Below are positions 1-9,828 of a stretch of DNA of 35,912 bases, in pieces. Positions within the stretch are counted from its first letter, which is position 1. Every line of letters begins with the position of its first letter. The position numbers and the translations under genes are program-made. Below the pieces are notes generated by a model. It saw only the letters and a list, made by a program, of their open reading frames with translations, did no database searches and had not been told where the DNA came from. This DNA is from Melioribacteraceae bacterium (GTDB lineage: Bacteria; Bacteroidota; Ignavibacteria; Ignavibacteriales; Melioribacteraceae). The DNA is taken from positions 1 through 35,912 of the forward strand of contig JALSTB010000151.1 of assembly GCA_026983955.1 (NCBI GenBank). The letters run 5' to 3'.

Positions 1-1
1 G

Positions 2-433
2 ATTATTCCAATTGTTTTTTTCGTTATAATGAGACGTAAAGGAAAAATTGATGACGACGATGCTGTAATCAAAGAACAGCGTTCAATCCCGTATTTGTTC
101 GGTATATTTTTAATTTTAATTGCCGTACTCCTGTCAATAAATTTCAAATTACCGCAAATTATTGTTACTGTATGGATTGCATATTTATTAAATTCTGTTA
201 TTTTACTGGTCGTCAACGGAATCTGGAAAATGAGCGCCCATGCAATGGGAACGGCAATTCCGGTGGGAGTAACATTACATTTTTCCGGTGCAATGTTATT
301 GGTTTTTACACTAATTATGCTTGTTACTTCCTGGTCACGGATTAAATTGAATGTTCACACTCCCGCTCAAGTATTTGCCGGAGCATTAACCGGAATAACG
401 GTAACATATTTGATAATTTATTTTTTGGGATAA
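2..433 (+). CDS. PAP2-family membrane phosphatase, 3' part only
   Basis: The reading frame is open to the left edge, so the start lies outside the window and the ATG at 29 is probably internal. The visible part has about four hydrophobic segments. It also has the two downstream PAP2 motifs in relaxed form: KMSAHAMG, corresponding to the PSGH box, and SRIKLNVHTPAQ, corresponding to SRxxxxxHxxxD with Gln in place of the final Asp. PAP2 enzymes dephosphorylate lipid phosphates such as undecaprenyl pyrophosphate or phosphatidic acid at the membrane. The first PAP2 motif (KxxxxxxRP) would be upstream and cannot be checked. The gene ends 3 bp before the PolX-like gene, so the two are probably co-transcribed. 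The family call is fairly good; the substrate is unknown. Confidence 0.65.
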   Translation: MIPIVFFVIMRRKGKIDDDDAVIKEQRSIPYLFGIFLILIAVLLSINFKLPQIIVTVWIAYLLNSVILLVVNGIWKMSAHAMGTAIPVGVTLHFSGAMLLVFTLIMLVTSWSRIKLNVHTPAQVFAGALTGITVTYLIIYFLG

Positions 434-436
434 ATT

Positions 437-2101
437 ATGTCGCTTAAAAAAAATATTTCGATGCATTTAAGTCTCATAGCCGATATGATGGAATTCCTCG
501 GTGAAAACAGATTCAAAATTAATGCATTCCGGAACGGCGCCAATATTATCAGACGGTTGGAAGGCGACATCGAACAAATGATAAACGACGGTTCTTTACA
601 AAATACAAAAGGTATCGGGAAAGGGATTTACTCGGTAATCCTCGAATTTACTGAAAAAGGCACTTCCTCGGAATTTGAAAAATATAAAAACCAAATTCCC
701 GAAGGAATTTTCGAGCTGTTCAGAATAAAAGGACTTGGAGCAGGCAAAATACGTAAACTTTATACCGGATTGGGAATTACAACGTTGGACGAACTGGAGC
801 ATGCGTGCTCCCATAATAAAGTTGCGGAATTAAAAGGCTTTGGCAAGAAAACCCAAGAGAAAATTTTAGAGGAACTTGAGCGGATTAAAAACATAAAAGG
901 TAAAGTTTTGTTGAGCGAAGCGTTCGAAATAGCTCGAATTATTTCCGATACACTGAAAAAAAACAAAGCAATCGAAAAGATTGAAGCAACGGGCGAAATA
1001 AGAAGAATACGCGAAATTATTTCAAAAATTGAATTTGTTGTTCTGACAAAATCCTTAAAAACTTTCTCAAAAGAATTGGATAACTCATTGAATTTTAGAG
1101 AGTTATCCGGTAATACATCAAGTGCCGTTTTTACGTCCCCGGAAATTTTTGAACCGGAAATTATACTTTATGTTGAACAAAATGAAGGAAAATTCATTCA
1201 AAATCTATTTCAAACCACAGGGTCTGAAGGATTTCTGAACCGCTTACCATTGGAAAAAATTTCCGGCAAAGAGAAGAGCGAAAAAGAAATTTTCAAATCG
1301 CTTGGCGTTAATTTCGTCATTCCGGAAATGAGAGAGGAAGAATTCCACCTTGCTCCGGAAAAATTAACGGAAAACAGCCGTTTGGACATTTCCGATTTCA
1401 AGGGATTTTTGCATTTTCATACCCTTTGGTCGGATGGAGTGGAGACTTTAAGCGCAATGGTTGGTGCTCTTGAAGATTCGGGATACGAATATTGTGCGGT
1501 ATGCGATCACAGCAAAGCGGCATATTACGCAAACGGAATGAATGAAAAACGTGTGCTCGAGCAGAAAGCGGAAATTGAGAAACTCCAAAAAGATTACGGA
1601 ATTAAAATTTTGCATGGGATTGAAGTCGATATCTTGAAAAACGGAGAGCTTGATTTTCCCGACGAATTCATGAAAACATTCGATTTTGTTGTGGCATCGG
1701 TTCATTCGATTTTTAATCTTTCCGAAGAAGAAATGACAAACCGAATTATTAAGGCAATCGAAAACGAACACACGAATTTAATTGCTCATCCTACGGGCAG
1801 GCTACTATTAAGGCGGGAGGGTTATGCCCTTAACATCCGGAAAGTTATTGACGCGTGCTCCGCAAATAATACCGCAATTGAAATTAATGCGAATCCTTAC
1901 CGCTTGGATCTGGATTGGCGGCATTTGTATTACGCTCGTGAAAAAAATTGTAAAATATCAATCAATCCCGACGCACATTCAATAGATGACATAAATTACA
2001 TTCATTACGGGATAAAAATCGCCAGAAAAGGTGGTGTGCAACCTGAAGAAGTTATAAATACATTTGACTTGGATAAATTCATTCATTTTACAAACAAATA
2101 A
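437..2101 (+). CDS. polX: PolX-type protein: HhH and degenerate polymerase X domain plus PHP nuclease
   Basis: At 554 residues this is close to the usual length of bacterial PolX (about 570). The N-terminal 8-kDa-like region carries three helix-hairpin-helix motifs ([27 protein letters not shown]). The palm domain at about 184-202 reads [17 protein letters not shown] where active enzymes have GSxRRxxExxxDxDxxV. Both catalytic aspartates are missing (Lys and Glu), and the third aspartate strand also looks replaced (PEIIL). The C-terminal PHP domain looks complete: H326 and H328 (HFHT), D357-H358 (CDHS), GIEVDI, SVHS, AHPTGR and NPDAHS. Bacterial PolX normally does gap filling and 3'-5' exonuclease work in base-excision repair. 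Here I infer a DNA-binding PHP nuclease with weak or no polymerase activity. It sits between the PAP2 gene and apt in a tight cluster. Confidence 0.85.
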   Translation: MSLKKNISMHLSLIADMMEFLGENRFKINAFRNGANIIRRLEGDIEQMINDGSLQNTKGIGKGIYSVILEFTEKGTSSEFEKYKNQIPEGIFELFRIKGLGAGKIRKLYTGLGITTLDELEHACSHNKVAELKGFGKKTQEKILEELERIKNIKGKVLLSEAFEIARIISDTLKKNKAIEKIEATGEIRRIREIISKIEFVVLTKSLKTFSKELDNSLNFRELSGNTSSAVFTSPEIFEPEIILYVEQNEGKFIQNLFQTTGSEGFLNRLPLEKISGKEKSEKEIFKSLGVNFVIPEMREEEFHLAPEKLTENSRLDISDFKGFLHFHTLWSDGVETLSAMVGALEDSGYEYCAVCDHSKAAYYANGMNEKRVLEQKAEIEKLQKDYGIKILHGIEVDILKNGELDFPDEFMKTFDFVVASVHSIFNLSEEEMTNRIIKAIENEHTNLIAHPTGRLLLRREGYALNIRKVIDACSANNTAIEINANPYRLDLDWRHLYYAREKNCKISINPDAHSIDDINYIHYGIKIARKGGVQPEEVINTFDLDKFIHFTNK

Positions 2102-2115
2102 ATTTACGGTGCAAA

Positions 2116-2631
2116 ATGAATATAAAAGAAATAATTAGAGATGTTCCGGATTTTCCGGTAAAGGGCATTATTTTCAAAGACATAACTACTTTGTTGAAAA
2201 ACGGAGAAGCATTTGAATTTACTTTAAATGAATTATATAACTTATGTAAAAACAAAGGGATAACCAAGGTAGTCGGAATCGAATCACGCGGGTTTATTTT
2301 CGGCGGGGCATTAGCCGGAAAACTCGGTGTCGGTTTCGTACCAATTAGAAAACCCGGGAAATTACCGTATAAAAAACTGTCCGAAACATACGATTTGGAA
2401 TACGGAACGGATAAAATTGAAATTCATGAGGATGCGCTGGACTCAACGGACAAAGTTTTACTCCACGATGATTTGCTTGCTACCGGCGGAACAATGAAAG
2501 CGGCGTGCAATCTTGTTGAAAAATTAGGTGCAACCGTCGAACAAATCAGTTTTGTGGTGGAACTTTCCTTTTTAAACGGCAGGGAAAAGTTAAAAACTTA
2601 CGACGTCCGCTCTCTTATTCAATACGATTGA
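2116..2631 (+). CDS. apt: Adenine phosphoribosyltransferase
   Basis: Purine salvage enzyme that converts adenine and PRPP to AMP and pyrophosphate in the cytosol. The 171 residues match the usual family length. The PRPP-binding loop is visible near residues 114-130 ([16 protein letters not shown]). The N-terminal [18 protein letters not shown] and the ESRGFIFG segment are family hallmarks. It starts 14 bp after the PolX-like stop, so it is probably the last gene of that operon. It is convergent with the thioesterase gene, with only 15 bp between the stops. No intrinsic terminator was seen in that gap. High confidence. Confidence 0.95.
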   Translation: MNIKEIIRDVPDFPVKGIIFKDITTLLKNGEAFEFTLNELYNLCKNKGITKVVGIESRGFIFGGALAGKLGVGFVPIRKPGKLPYKKLSETYDLEYGTDKIEIHEDALDSTDKVLLHDDLLATGGTMKAACNLVEKLGATVEQISFVVELSFLNGREKLKTYDVRSLIQYD

Positions 2632-2646
2632 GCCGGTTGAACAGTA

Positions 2647-3111
2647 TTAAATCGAAGAGATGAATTTGTTATATTCATCATCCAATCCTTCGAAAAAGCC
2701 TTCGGGCTCAACCAAAATGCTTCTGCCTTCAACCGCCACTTCCCCGTTAGGTAATACTATTTCGCCGTAAGCGAATATTTTGCGCCCGGTTTTATTTTTA
2801 ATATATCCGGATATTCTTACCGGAATACCAAGAGGAACCGGTTTAAGAAAATTTATATTCAAGTTTACCGAAACCACTTTATAACCGGCAACCCAAGCTG
2901 CAGCTCCCATCGCTTCATCCAGCAACGCAGCCGATGCGCCACCGTGTGCAAATTTAGGCGGACCTTGTTGTTCTTCCGTTAATGTAATTTCTCCGTGAAT
3001 AGTTTTTTCTTCATCCACGTACCATTTAATTCCAATACTTTTGGGGTTTTCCGTTCCGCAAACAAAACAACTTCCGTGTTCCGGTACAAGCTTCATTTTC
3101 GATATATCCAT
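2647..3111 (-). CDS. Hotdog-fold acyl-CoA thioesterase (PaaI/YbgC-like superfamily)
   Basis: Predicted cytosolic thioesterase of about 154 residues with the hotdog signature FAHGGASAALLDEAMGAAAW, which holds the central helix and its catalytic acidic residue. The frame is open to an earlier ATG at 3171. I prefer the ATG at 3111 (MDISKMK) because a good Shine-Dalgarno, GGAGGAAG, lies just upstream of it, while the extra 20 residues of the longer form are basic and unlike the family. A CxxC pair occurs near the N terminus (CFVCG), as in several bacterial members of this family. The physiological acyl-CoA is unknown. It is transcribed away from the amylase operon. Confidence 0.8.
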   Translation of the reverse strand: MDISKMKLVPEHGSCFVCGTENPKSIGIKWYVDEEKTIHGEITLTEEQQGPPKFAHGGASAALLDEAMGAAAWVAGYKVVSVNLNINFLKPVPLGIPVRISGYIKNKTGRKIFAYGEIVLPNGEVAVEGRSILVEPEGFFEGLDDEYNKFISSI

Positions 3112-3241
3112 TTTCTTCCTCCGTAATCTTAACTTCAAAAATACAAACATCGGTACAGAATTAAAATTCAAATTGTTTGTAAACTTTTGTACATTCGAAT
3201 TAATGATTAAAGAAAATTTCCGGAATTAAAACCGTAGCGCT

Positions 3242-5092
3242 ATGACCAAACCAAAACGTATTCTTCCATACATTTTCGTATTGTTGTTAATCAGCCCGCT
3301 TTATTTTTCAGCTCAGAATTTTTCAATATCAAAAATAGAACCGCCGAACTGGTGGTACGGAATGAAGAAAAACAAAATCCAATTGATGGTTTACGGTAAA
3401 AACATTGCTGGCGCAACAGTTAAATCACTTTCCGGACATGTAAAAATTTTGGGTACAATTAAAACGACCAATCCCAATTATCTTTTTGTCAATATCCGGA
3501 TTGATTCAGTCAACACCGGCACAGCAAACCGAAACGCAATGCTGCAATTTACCTGCGGCACTTCCGATACCGTTATTTATTATCCGCTGCTTAAAAGAAG
3601 TTCAAACCGTAACAAGCATCAAGGGTTCAATCAAGACGATGTAATCTATTTGATATTTACCGACAGATTCGTAAACGGTAACACCTCAAACGATACCGTG
3701 GAAAACAAATACGAAGAATTTCCGGTCGGTGACTTAAACGGAAGACACGGTGGAGACATCGAAGGGGTTATCAAGTATCTCGACTATCTAAAATTCGTAG
3801 GGGTTACGGCGTTATGGCTTACTCCGGTGCTCGAAAACAAAATGTGGATGAGCTATCACGGATATGCGGCAACTGATTTGTATAAAATAGATCCCCGTTT
3901 CGGTAGCAACGGATTATACAAAGCGCTTGTCGATTCCGCACACGGCAAGGGCTTGAAAATTATAATGGATCATGTAAGTAATCACATCGGAATTAATCAT
4001 CCTTGGGTTAATAACCCGCCTTGCGCAGATTGGTTTAACGGAACACCGGAAAATCACTTGCCGGCTCATCACGATAAACTGGCTTTCATCGATATTCACG
4101 GTGATTCGCTTACATACCGCAAAACCGAAAAAGGCTGGTTTACAAGTTACATGCCCGATTTGAACCAATCGAATCCGCTTGTTGCAAATTATTTGATACA
4201 AAATACAATTTGGTGGATTGAATATTTGGGAATCGACGGTATTCGTGAAGACACTTATTCATATTCCGGTCAAAAATATTTAAGCCGTTGGGCAAAAACG
4301 ATCTTAGAGGAATATCCGGATTTTAACATTGTTGGTGAAATTTGGAAAGGCGATCCGGCATTTCTTGCGAAGTATCAAAGAAATACCGTTTTTCCAAGGA
4401 AATTCGATTCAAACCTTCCGGCTGTATTCGACTTCGCACTTGCCGATGCAATTCGAGATTTTCTTTCCGGTAAATCCGGCTTCAGAAAAATTTACGAAAC
4501 AATAGCCAAAGATTTCGTTTATGCCGACCCAAATAATTTGGTAACGTTCATCGATAACCACGATATTGACAGGGCGCTTTACGTTGCCAAAGGCGATATT
4601 GACAAGGTTAAAATTGGACTTGCACTAATTTTTACTACCCGTGGCATTCCACAAATCTTGTACGGAACAGAAATCGGAATGAACGGCGGAGGACACCACG
4701 GAAAAATCCGCGCTCCTTTTCCACTTGAATTTAACGGCGACACTTTACACATAGAACAAAATATAACTGCGGCAAACGGGAAAGAGCTCTTCGGATTTGT
4801 AAGGAAAATTCTGAATTTGCGAAAGGAACATCCGGCATTGCGGAGCGGTAAATTAATTCACTATCCGCCCGGAGAAAATCTTTACATTTATAAAAAAATT
4901 AAGAACGGAGAGAAAATTTTGGTAATTTTGAACGGCGACGGGAATAAAACAGTTGATTTGGGAAATATTTACCCCGCCGGCACCGTTCCGGAAATTTTAC
5001 AAGATTTGTTTACCGGGAAAAATTTAAATGTACCGGACGGCAAAATAGAAGTAACGAATCCCGTCAATATTTTTTTGGAAAAATTAAGGTAA
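3242..5092 (+). CDS. Exported GH13 alpha-amylase/neopullulanase-like enzyme
   Basis: Cleaves alpha-1,4-glucans such as starch, pullulan or cyclomaltodextrins, probably in the periplasm or at the cell surface. A signal peptide covers residues 1-24 (hydrophobic core, then YFSA-Q). A beta-sandwich of the cyclomaltodextrinase N-terminal type follows to about 120. The (beta/alpha)8 barrel carries all four GH13 regions: D243, N247 and H248 (region I); R335 and nucleophile D337 in GIREDTY (II); acid/base E366 in GEIW (III); N439-H440-D441 (IV). A C-terminal beta domain ends the protein. The 616 residues fit SusA-like enzymes of Bacteroidota. The stop lies 4 bp before the MFS gene, which implies coupled hydrolysis and uptake. 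No clear Shine-Dalgarno is seen. Exact product specificity cannot be read from the sequence. Confidence 0.92.
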   Translation: MTKPKRILPYIFVLLLISPLYFSAQNFSISKIEPPNWWYGMKKNKIQLMVYGKNIAGATVKSLSGHVKILGTIKTTNPNYLFVNIRIDSVNTGTANRNAMLQFTCGTSDTVIYYPLLKRSSNRNKHQGFNQDDVIYLIFTDRFVNGNTSNDTVENKYEEFPVGDLNGRHGGDIEGVIKYLDYLKFVGVTALWLTPVLENKMWMSYHGYAATDLYKIDPRFGSNGLYKALVDSAHGKGLKIIMDHVSNHIGINHPWVNNPPCADWFNGTPENHLPAHHDKLAFIDIHGDSLTYRKTEKGWFTSYMPDLNQSNPLVANYLIQNTIWWIEYLGIDGIREDTYSYSGQKYLSRWAKTILEEYPDFNIVGEIWKGDPAFLAKYQRNTVFPRKFDSNLPAVFDFALADAIRDFLSGKSGFRKIYETIAKDFVYADPNNLVTFIDNHDIDRALYVAKGDIDKVKIGLALIFTTRGIPQILYGTEIGMNGGGHHGKIRAPFPLEFNGDTLHIEQNITAANGKELFGFVRKILNLRKEHPALRSGKLIHYPPGENLYIYKKIKNGEKILVILNGDGNKTVDLGNIYPAGTVPEILQDLFTGKNLNVPDGKIEVTNPVNIFLEKLR

Positions 5093-5096
5093 CATT

Positions 5097-6383
5097 ATGC
5101 TCGGAATTCAAAAAAGATTATCCAACACTTTTTATGCACTGTTGAGCTTACCGGCAACAGCAATGGGTTTTGCACTTTCCATACAGATCTCGGCTTTGAG
5201 CTGGATATTGGTAACAAAATTCAACCTAAATTTGGAAGAAATGGGTTTTGTGTGGGCAGCCGGACCTATTGCGGGGTTGATAGCGCAACCGGTTGTAGGA
5301 CTGATTAGCGACAACGTTTGGTTTTGGGGCGGCCGGCGCCGGCCATTTATTATTATCGGCGGAACACTTGCAGCTTTGATGCTGCTGGCTTTACCGAACA
5401 TCGGTGTGATTAATGAAGCAATAGGTATTAATAAATTAATTGCCGTCGCTCTTGTCGTTGCTCTTACACTCGATTTATCAATTAACGTAAGTTTTAATCC
5501 CACACGCTCGCTTATTGCCGATGTTACACCGGACGGGATTCCGAGAACCAAAGGCTACACTTGGATGCAAACCATCTCCGGAAGTTTCGGGGTTTTGGCT
5601 TATGCAATAGGCGCAGTTTTCGGAAATTATTTTTTAATTTATTTCGGTGTGGGGCTCGTCCTGCTCTTTACAATCATCCCTTCCCTTCTGATTGTTGAAC
5701 CGCGCGAACTAAAAAAAGAAAACGAAAATTCGAACATAGAAAATGAACACGGTAAAACCGATTTACCCGAATTTCTTAAAATCTGCTTTGCCAATGCTTT
5801 TTCTTGGCTTGGGGTTCAAACTATGTTCGTTTTTATTATTGCGTTTATCAGTCAGAAAATTAATCCTACTCCTGACGGCTCAACCAAGGAAATGATTGAC
5901 GCAATAGATTTGAAAACGGGACAAATTATTTCAATTTCGTTTTTGGTGCTTAATGCTGTGGGGGCAATTTTGCCGGTTTTGGTTTTGGAACCCGTTTCCG
6001 AAAAAATCGGACGTGTACGGACGCATTTGTTAAGCGTCGGAATTATGTCGGTTGCTTACTTCGGAATTTTATTTTTTGGAAAATCGGAATATGTCCTTTA
6101 TTTTTTAATGGCTTTGGCCGGAATAGGTTGGGCGGCAATTGTGAGTCTTCCTTTTGCAATCATGTCCGAAACCGTTAACAAAAGCAAAATGGGATTTTTT
6201 ATGGGAATGTTTAATCTCTCGATTGTAATTCCGCAATTAATTGTGAGTATGGTTTTCGGTACAATAATTAACAATTCGGCAGACAAAGGAATTGTATTCA
6301 TAATAGCCGGAGCTTCACTTGCGGTTTCATCCGTCGTTTGGTTAATAGTAAAAGAACAAACTAAACCGGTGGTTGAAAATTAA
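5097..6383 (+). CDS. MFS sugar transporter (SLC45/GPH-like, probably maltose)
   Basis: Inner-membrane secondary transporter of 428 residues with about 12 hydrophobic segments. The MFS loop 2-3 signature is present as GLISDNVWFWGGRRRPFI, which resembles the DxxxxxxGRRRPxI form of the SLC45/sucrose-maltose branch. A second-half loop motif (EPVSEKIGRVRTH) is also visible. It follows the GH13 enzyme by 4 bp and its stop abuts the next start codon. I infer that it imports the maltose or short maltodextrins released by the amylase. The transporter family is well supported; the substrate comes from context. Confidence 0.85.
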   Translation: MLGIQKRLSNTFYALLSLPATAMGFALSIQISALSWILVTKFNLNLEEMGFVWAAGPIAGLIAQPVVGLISDNVWFWGGRRRPFIIIGGTLAALMLLALPNIGVINEAIGINKLIAVALVVALTLDLSINVSFNPTRSLIADVTPDGIPRTKGYTWMQTISGSFGVLAYAIGAVFGNYFLIYFGVGLVLLFTIIPSLLIVEPRELKKENENSNIENEHGKTDLPEFLKICFANAFSWLGVQTMFVFIIAFISQKINPTPDGSTKEMIDAIDLKTGQIISISFLVLNAVGAILPVLVLEPVSEKIGRVRTHLLSVGIMSVAYFGILFFGKSEYVLYFLMALAGIGWAAIVSLPFAIMSETVNKSKMGFFMGMFNLSIVIPQLIVSMVFGTIINNSADKGIVFIIAGASLAVSSVVWLIVKEQTKPVVEN

Positions 6384-7451
6384 ATGAAGAGAATTTTTAT
6401 TATTTTAATTTTATTTGTTTCGGTTCAATACGGACAATATTATCACAACTCTAATTTCGATTTCTCGGCAATTCATGAATTTTGGCATATCGTCGATCTC
6501 CTTTCCGCAAACATTGAACCTTCTGCAAACGAATGGAATAATTTATTCGATACACCCGGATACAAAGTTTTAACACGTCAAGAATTCACGAAAGATTTTT
6601 TCAAAAGGAATTTCCGGCTGGCATTCAAACCATCATTGAAAAAAGAACTCGAAGAAAATCTAAAGAAAAGCGACCGGCAAAGCTATTACCTTCACTATTA
6701 TTTGAAAGTGAAAAACAACCGGAAACAACTGGAATATCAACTGAACAAATTAAAAAGACGCTCGCTTAACAAAGAAGCACTGGATTTAACTTTAAGATAT
6801 TTACCGGTTAATAACGTTTCCGATTTTCCACCCGTGGCATTTGTGATTTTTGAAAACAACGGTCGTGGAAGCTCGCCAATAGTAGTTGATTTGCAAGCCA
6901 CTTTGGAATGGGATTTCATCTCGTTTTTGGCTCATGAGTTTCACCACTTTTACCGGAATAAATTGACCAAATTAAATTACGGGAATATATCCGCAGCCGA
7001 CCGGCCGCTTGTGGAAGCGATGATTAAAATTGAAGCCGAAGGTATTGCCGACCGTGTGGATAAGAAAAAATGGTTCGCCACATCTTACCGTGAAGTTTCA
7101 CCTTATGCCGTAGAATTCAAACGTGAAGTAAAAAGAACGCCGCAATTGCTTAACAAAATTAACGGATTGCTAAAAATGTACGCCGGCAATTCAGCCGGAA
7201 GAAAAAAAATCGGCAATGAAATCCTTTCCTCGATTCCGCAGAAAGGACATCCGGCGGGATATTTCATGGCTACTTTAATTGAAGAACAGCTTGGCCGGAA
7301 CGAACTGAAAAAATGTGTCGGGAATCCTTTCAGATTTTTCATTACTTATAATAATGCCGCTAACCTCGCCGGTAACCGGTATCCGAAATTTTCACCCAAG
7401 GTTTTAAGATTATTCGCCGATTTGGAGAACAAATATATATCAAATCGATAA
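6384..7451 (+). CDS. DUF5700-type putative zinc metallopeptidase
   Basis: Exported protein of 355 residues with a short signal peptide (hydrophobic run at 4-16, cleavage near YGQ). The zincin motif HEFHH is at 184-188 (H184, E185, H188). A downstream Glu in KIEAEGIADRVD may be the third zinc ligand, which is the layout of the DUF5700 putative peptidase family. Its ATG directly follows the transporter stop, so translation is probably coupled. Its role beside amylase and sugar transporter is unclear: it might process an envelope protein of the same system, or simply share the promoter. The family call is moderately sure; activity has not been shown for this family as far as I know. Confidence 0.65.
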   Translation: MKRIFIILILFVSVQYGQYYHNSNFDFSAIHEFWHIVDLLSANIEPSANEWNNLFDTPGYKVLTRQEFTKDFFKRNFRLAFKPSLKKELEENLKKSDRQSYYLHYYLKVKNNRKQLEYQLNKLKRRSLNKEALDLTLRYLPVNNVSDFPPVAFVIFENNGRGSSPIVVDLQATLEWDFISFLAHEFHHFYRNKLTKLNYGNISAADRPLVEAMIKIEAEGIADRVDKKKWFATSYREVSPYAVEFKREVKRTPQLLNKINGLLKMYAGNSAGRKKIGNEILSSIPQKGHPAGYFMATLIEEQLGRNELKKCVGNPFRFFITYNNAANLAGNRYPKFSPKVLRLFADLENKYISNR

Positions 7452-7625
7452 ATTGTGCCCACCCTTTTAATATTCCAAATTGGAAACCGGGCAAGTTCCG
7501 GAAGCAAATTTCATCTCGCCCATCAAAATTAAACGGTTTTTTTAATCGGAATTTTTATTCTTTTTATTTATATTTAATCCAAATAAAAATGAATTTTTTC
7601 ACAATCAAGGAATTTTAAGATTATT

Positions 7626-8162
7626 ATGAGCGAATTGGATAAAAACAATTTGGTTACGTTGGATGTACGCCCTACAATTCAAAGCGGAAAAGATCCGTAT
7701 AACGATATTATGGCAGCGGTGAAAGATTTGAACGACGATCAAACACTCGAAATTATCAATGTTTTCGAACCGATTCCGTTAATAAATAAATTGAAGGAAA
7801 TGGGATTCGAGTCGGAAGTGATTAGAAAAGACGGCGCCGTTCACACTTATTTCAGAAAACAATCCGGCGCTATAGAAGAAAAACAAAAGCATCATATTTA
7901 CAAATCCGATGCGGAGGAATTCGATAAAATCCTTGCTTCTTTCGGTGATAAAGTCCGGACAATTGACGTGAGAGCTTTGGAAATGCCGGAGCCGATGGTT
8001 ACAATCTTAAAGGAAATTGAAACTTTAGAGCCGGATACGGTTTTGTTCGTTGAACATAAAAGGATTCCGCAATATCTGTTGCCCGAACTGGAAGACAGAA
8101 ATTTCAAAGTAGTCATTAAAGAATTGGAAGAAAACCACGTTCAGCTTTTGATTTTTAAGTAA
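7626..8162 (+). CDS. Protein with two DUF2249 domains
   Basis: Cytosolic protein of 178 residues made of two similar halves. Each begins with a TxDVR motif (LVTLDVRPT near residue 10 and VRTIDVRAL near 117) and has the beta-alpha-beta fold expected of DUF2249 (TusA-like). The first half ends with GAVHTYFRK and the second with HVQLLIFK. It is the first gene of a four-gene group, 6 bp before the haem-copper-like membrane protein. DUF2249 proteins often occur with ScdA/YtfE-type and denitrification genes, so a role in redox or nitric-oxide stress is inferred. No conserved TusA cysteine is seen, so sulfur transfer is unlikely. Confidence 0.75.
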   Translation: MSELDKNNLVTLDVRPTIQSGKDPYNDIMAAVKDLNDDQTLEIINVFEPIPLINKLKEMGFESEVIRKDGAVHTYFRKQSGAIEEKQKHHIYKSDAEEFDKILASFGDKVRTIDVRALEMPEPMVTILKEIETLEPDTVLFVEHKRIPQYLLPELEDRNFKVVIKELEENHVQLLIFK

Positions 8163-8168
8163 GAGAAG

Positions 8169-9455
8169 ATGAATAATTTACAAACGGACAATGCGCCTTC
8201 CATTACGGTAGTAAAACCACATTTTATTTTTGCCGGGATTGCATTCTTCATCTCTACCGTGTTGATTGTTTTGGCAGATAACGATTTGCTAGGTCCCTAC
8301 TTCGGAGTTAAAATTGTCGCTATAACACATATTGCGGTTCTCGGTTGGGGTACAATGATAATTTTCGGCGCGTTGTATCAATTAATTCCAATCGTCTTCG
8401 AAACCGCTTTGTTCAGTGAAAGACTCGCTAAAATTAATTTTTGGCTTTTCGCTTTGAGTATTTCTTTACTGGGTTATTCGTTTTGGGTTAACTCGTTAAC
8501 GGGATTGTTATTCTATTCTTCCCTTTTGTTGCTCATTTCTTTATTAATGTTTATTACGAATGTTTTACTGACACATAAAAGTTCAAAGAAAAAAAATATT
8601 CAATCCAAATTTATCATCACATCGATTTACTGGTTGCTGGTAACGGTTATTCTCGGTACGCTCATTGCTTTAAATTTCCGTTTCGCATTTTTCGAAAAAA
8701 CATATTTGCATTACTTGAAAATTCATGCACACGCCGGATTGGTCGGCTGGTTCCTTCTGCTTATCATCGGTGTTGCATCAACACTTATCCCGATGTTTTT
8801 TGTCTCCCATAACTTGAATGAAAAGAAAATTAATTACTCGTATTATTTTATTAATTCGGGTTTGCTTTTAATGGTAATTGAGTGGCTTTTCTTCGGAACG
8901 GACAATCTTGCTTACATCGATTGGCTTTTAATTTCAACCGGGGTCTTTTTATTCCTCTCGTTTGCTTGGGATTCATACAAACAACGTTTGAGAAAAAATC
9001 TCGATACCGGAATGAAACATACGGTTATTTCACTTTTATTACTAACTGTACCGGTTTTAATTTCAATATTTTTATTAATTAATTTTAATATTGAACGTAT
9101 ATTTTTGATGAGAATAACAACGCTTTACGGTTTTTCAATAATCTTCGGATTTATCACATCATTGATATTGGGACAAACATACAAAACGCTGCCGTTTATA
9201 ATTTGGTTGGAAAAATATAAAAAGCACGTAGGCAAAGCAAAAACTCCAATGCCTAAGGATTTGTATTCCGAAACTTTGGCTGTATATCAAATGTATTTGT
9301 ACTTGGGTGCACTGGCAGTGCTGACTGCTGCGCTGATAAGTAATGCTGTATTGTTAATAAGAACCGGTAGCTACTTACTTCTGGCTACGGCAATAATTTA
9401 CAATATTAATTTATTCAAAATAGTTTTACACAAAACAAAAACAGAGAAGTTATGA
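8169..9455 (+). CDS. Haem-copper-oxidase subunit I-like membrane protein
   Basis: Integral membrane protein of 428 residues with about 12 hydrophobic segments. Histidines sit in oxidase-like helices: H54 in THIAVLGWG, then H181, H186 and H188 in LHYLKIHAHAGLVGW. It resembles the proteins annotated as cbb3/NorB-like subunit I, but it is shorter than a catalytic subunit. The full set of six haem and copper ligands is not obvious, so terminal oxidase activity is doubtful. It is flanked by DUF2249 genes and overlaps the MIP18 gene by 4 bp. I infer a haem-binding sensor, transporter or NO-related protein. NnrS-like is an alternative, although I did not find the typical NnrS motifs. Confidence 0.65.
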   Translation: MNNLQTDNAPSITVVKPHFIFAGIAFFISTVLIVLADNDLLGPYFGVKIVAITHIAVLGWGTMIIFGALYQLIPIVFETALFSERLAKINFWLFALSISLLGYSFWVNSLTGLLFYSSLLLLISLLMFITNVLLTHKSSKKKNIQSKFIITSIYWLLVTVILGTLIALNFRFAFFEKTYLHYLKIHAHAGLVGWFLLLIIGVASTLIPMFFVSHNLNEKKINYSYYFINSGLLLMVIEWLFFGTDNLAYIDWLLISTGVFLFLSFAWDSYKQRLRKNLDTGMKHTVISLLLLTVPVLISIFLLINFNIERIFLMRITTLYGFSIIFGFITSLILGQTYKTLPFIIWLEKYKKHVGKAKTPMPKDLYSETLAVYQMYLYLGALAVLTAALISNAVLLIRTGSYLLLATAIIYNINLFKIVLHKTKTEKL

Positions 9456-9763
9456 TGAATACAACGGAAGAAACAAAAAAACATATTTTGGAATTGTTAA
9501 AGTCCGTTATGGACCCCGAGATTGAGCTTAACATTGTTGATCTCGGATTGATTTATAATTTGGAAATAGAAGACAAAAAAATCAATATAGATATGACGCT
9601 ATCAACTCCGGCTTGCCCGCTTGGTGATGCAATAGTAATAAATGTGAAGGAAACCTTAAAGCAGCACTATCCGGATTATGAAGTAAATGTAAACGTGGTT
9701 TTCGATCCGCCTTGGAATCCATCGTTAATCAGTGAAGAAGGCAAAGCCAAACTCGGGATGTAA
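9452..9763 (+). CDS. MIP18-family (DUF59) Fe-S cluster assembly factor
   Basis: Small cytosolic protein of 103 residues with the DUF59/MIP18 signature MDPEIELNIVDLGLIYNLEI at the N terminus and the conserved cysteine in TPACPLGDAI. Related proteins (SufT, PaaD, human CIAO2) help to insert Fe-S clusters into target proteins. Its start overlaps the stop of the membrane protein by 4 bp, so translation is probably coupled. In this setting it could repair Fe-S clusters damaged by nitric oxide or oxygen; that is inferred from the neighbours. The family call is firm. Confidence 0.88.
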   Translation: MMNTTEETKKHILELLKSVMDPEIELNIVDLGLIYNLEIEDKKINIDMTLSTPACPLGDAIVINVKETLKQHYPDYEVNVNVVFDPPWNPSLISEEGKAKLGM

Positions 9764-9828
9764 TTCTTGTGGAGCATATTATTTTTTGATTTGGAGAAAC
9801 ATTTAAGAAATTTTCGATACTCAATAAA

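Noticed and set aside
1448..1771. Minus-strand frame of 107 codons
   Set aside because: It is antisense to the conserved PHP domain and has no family features.
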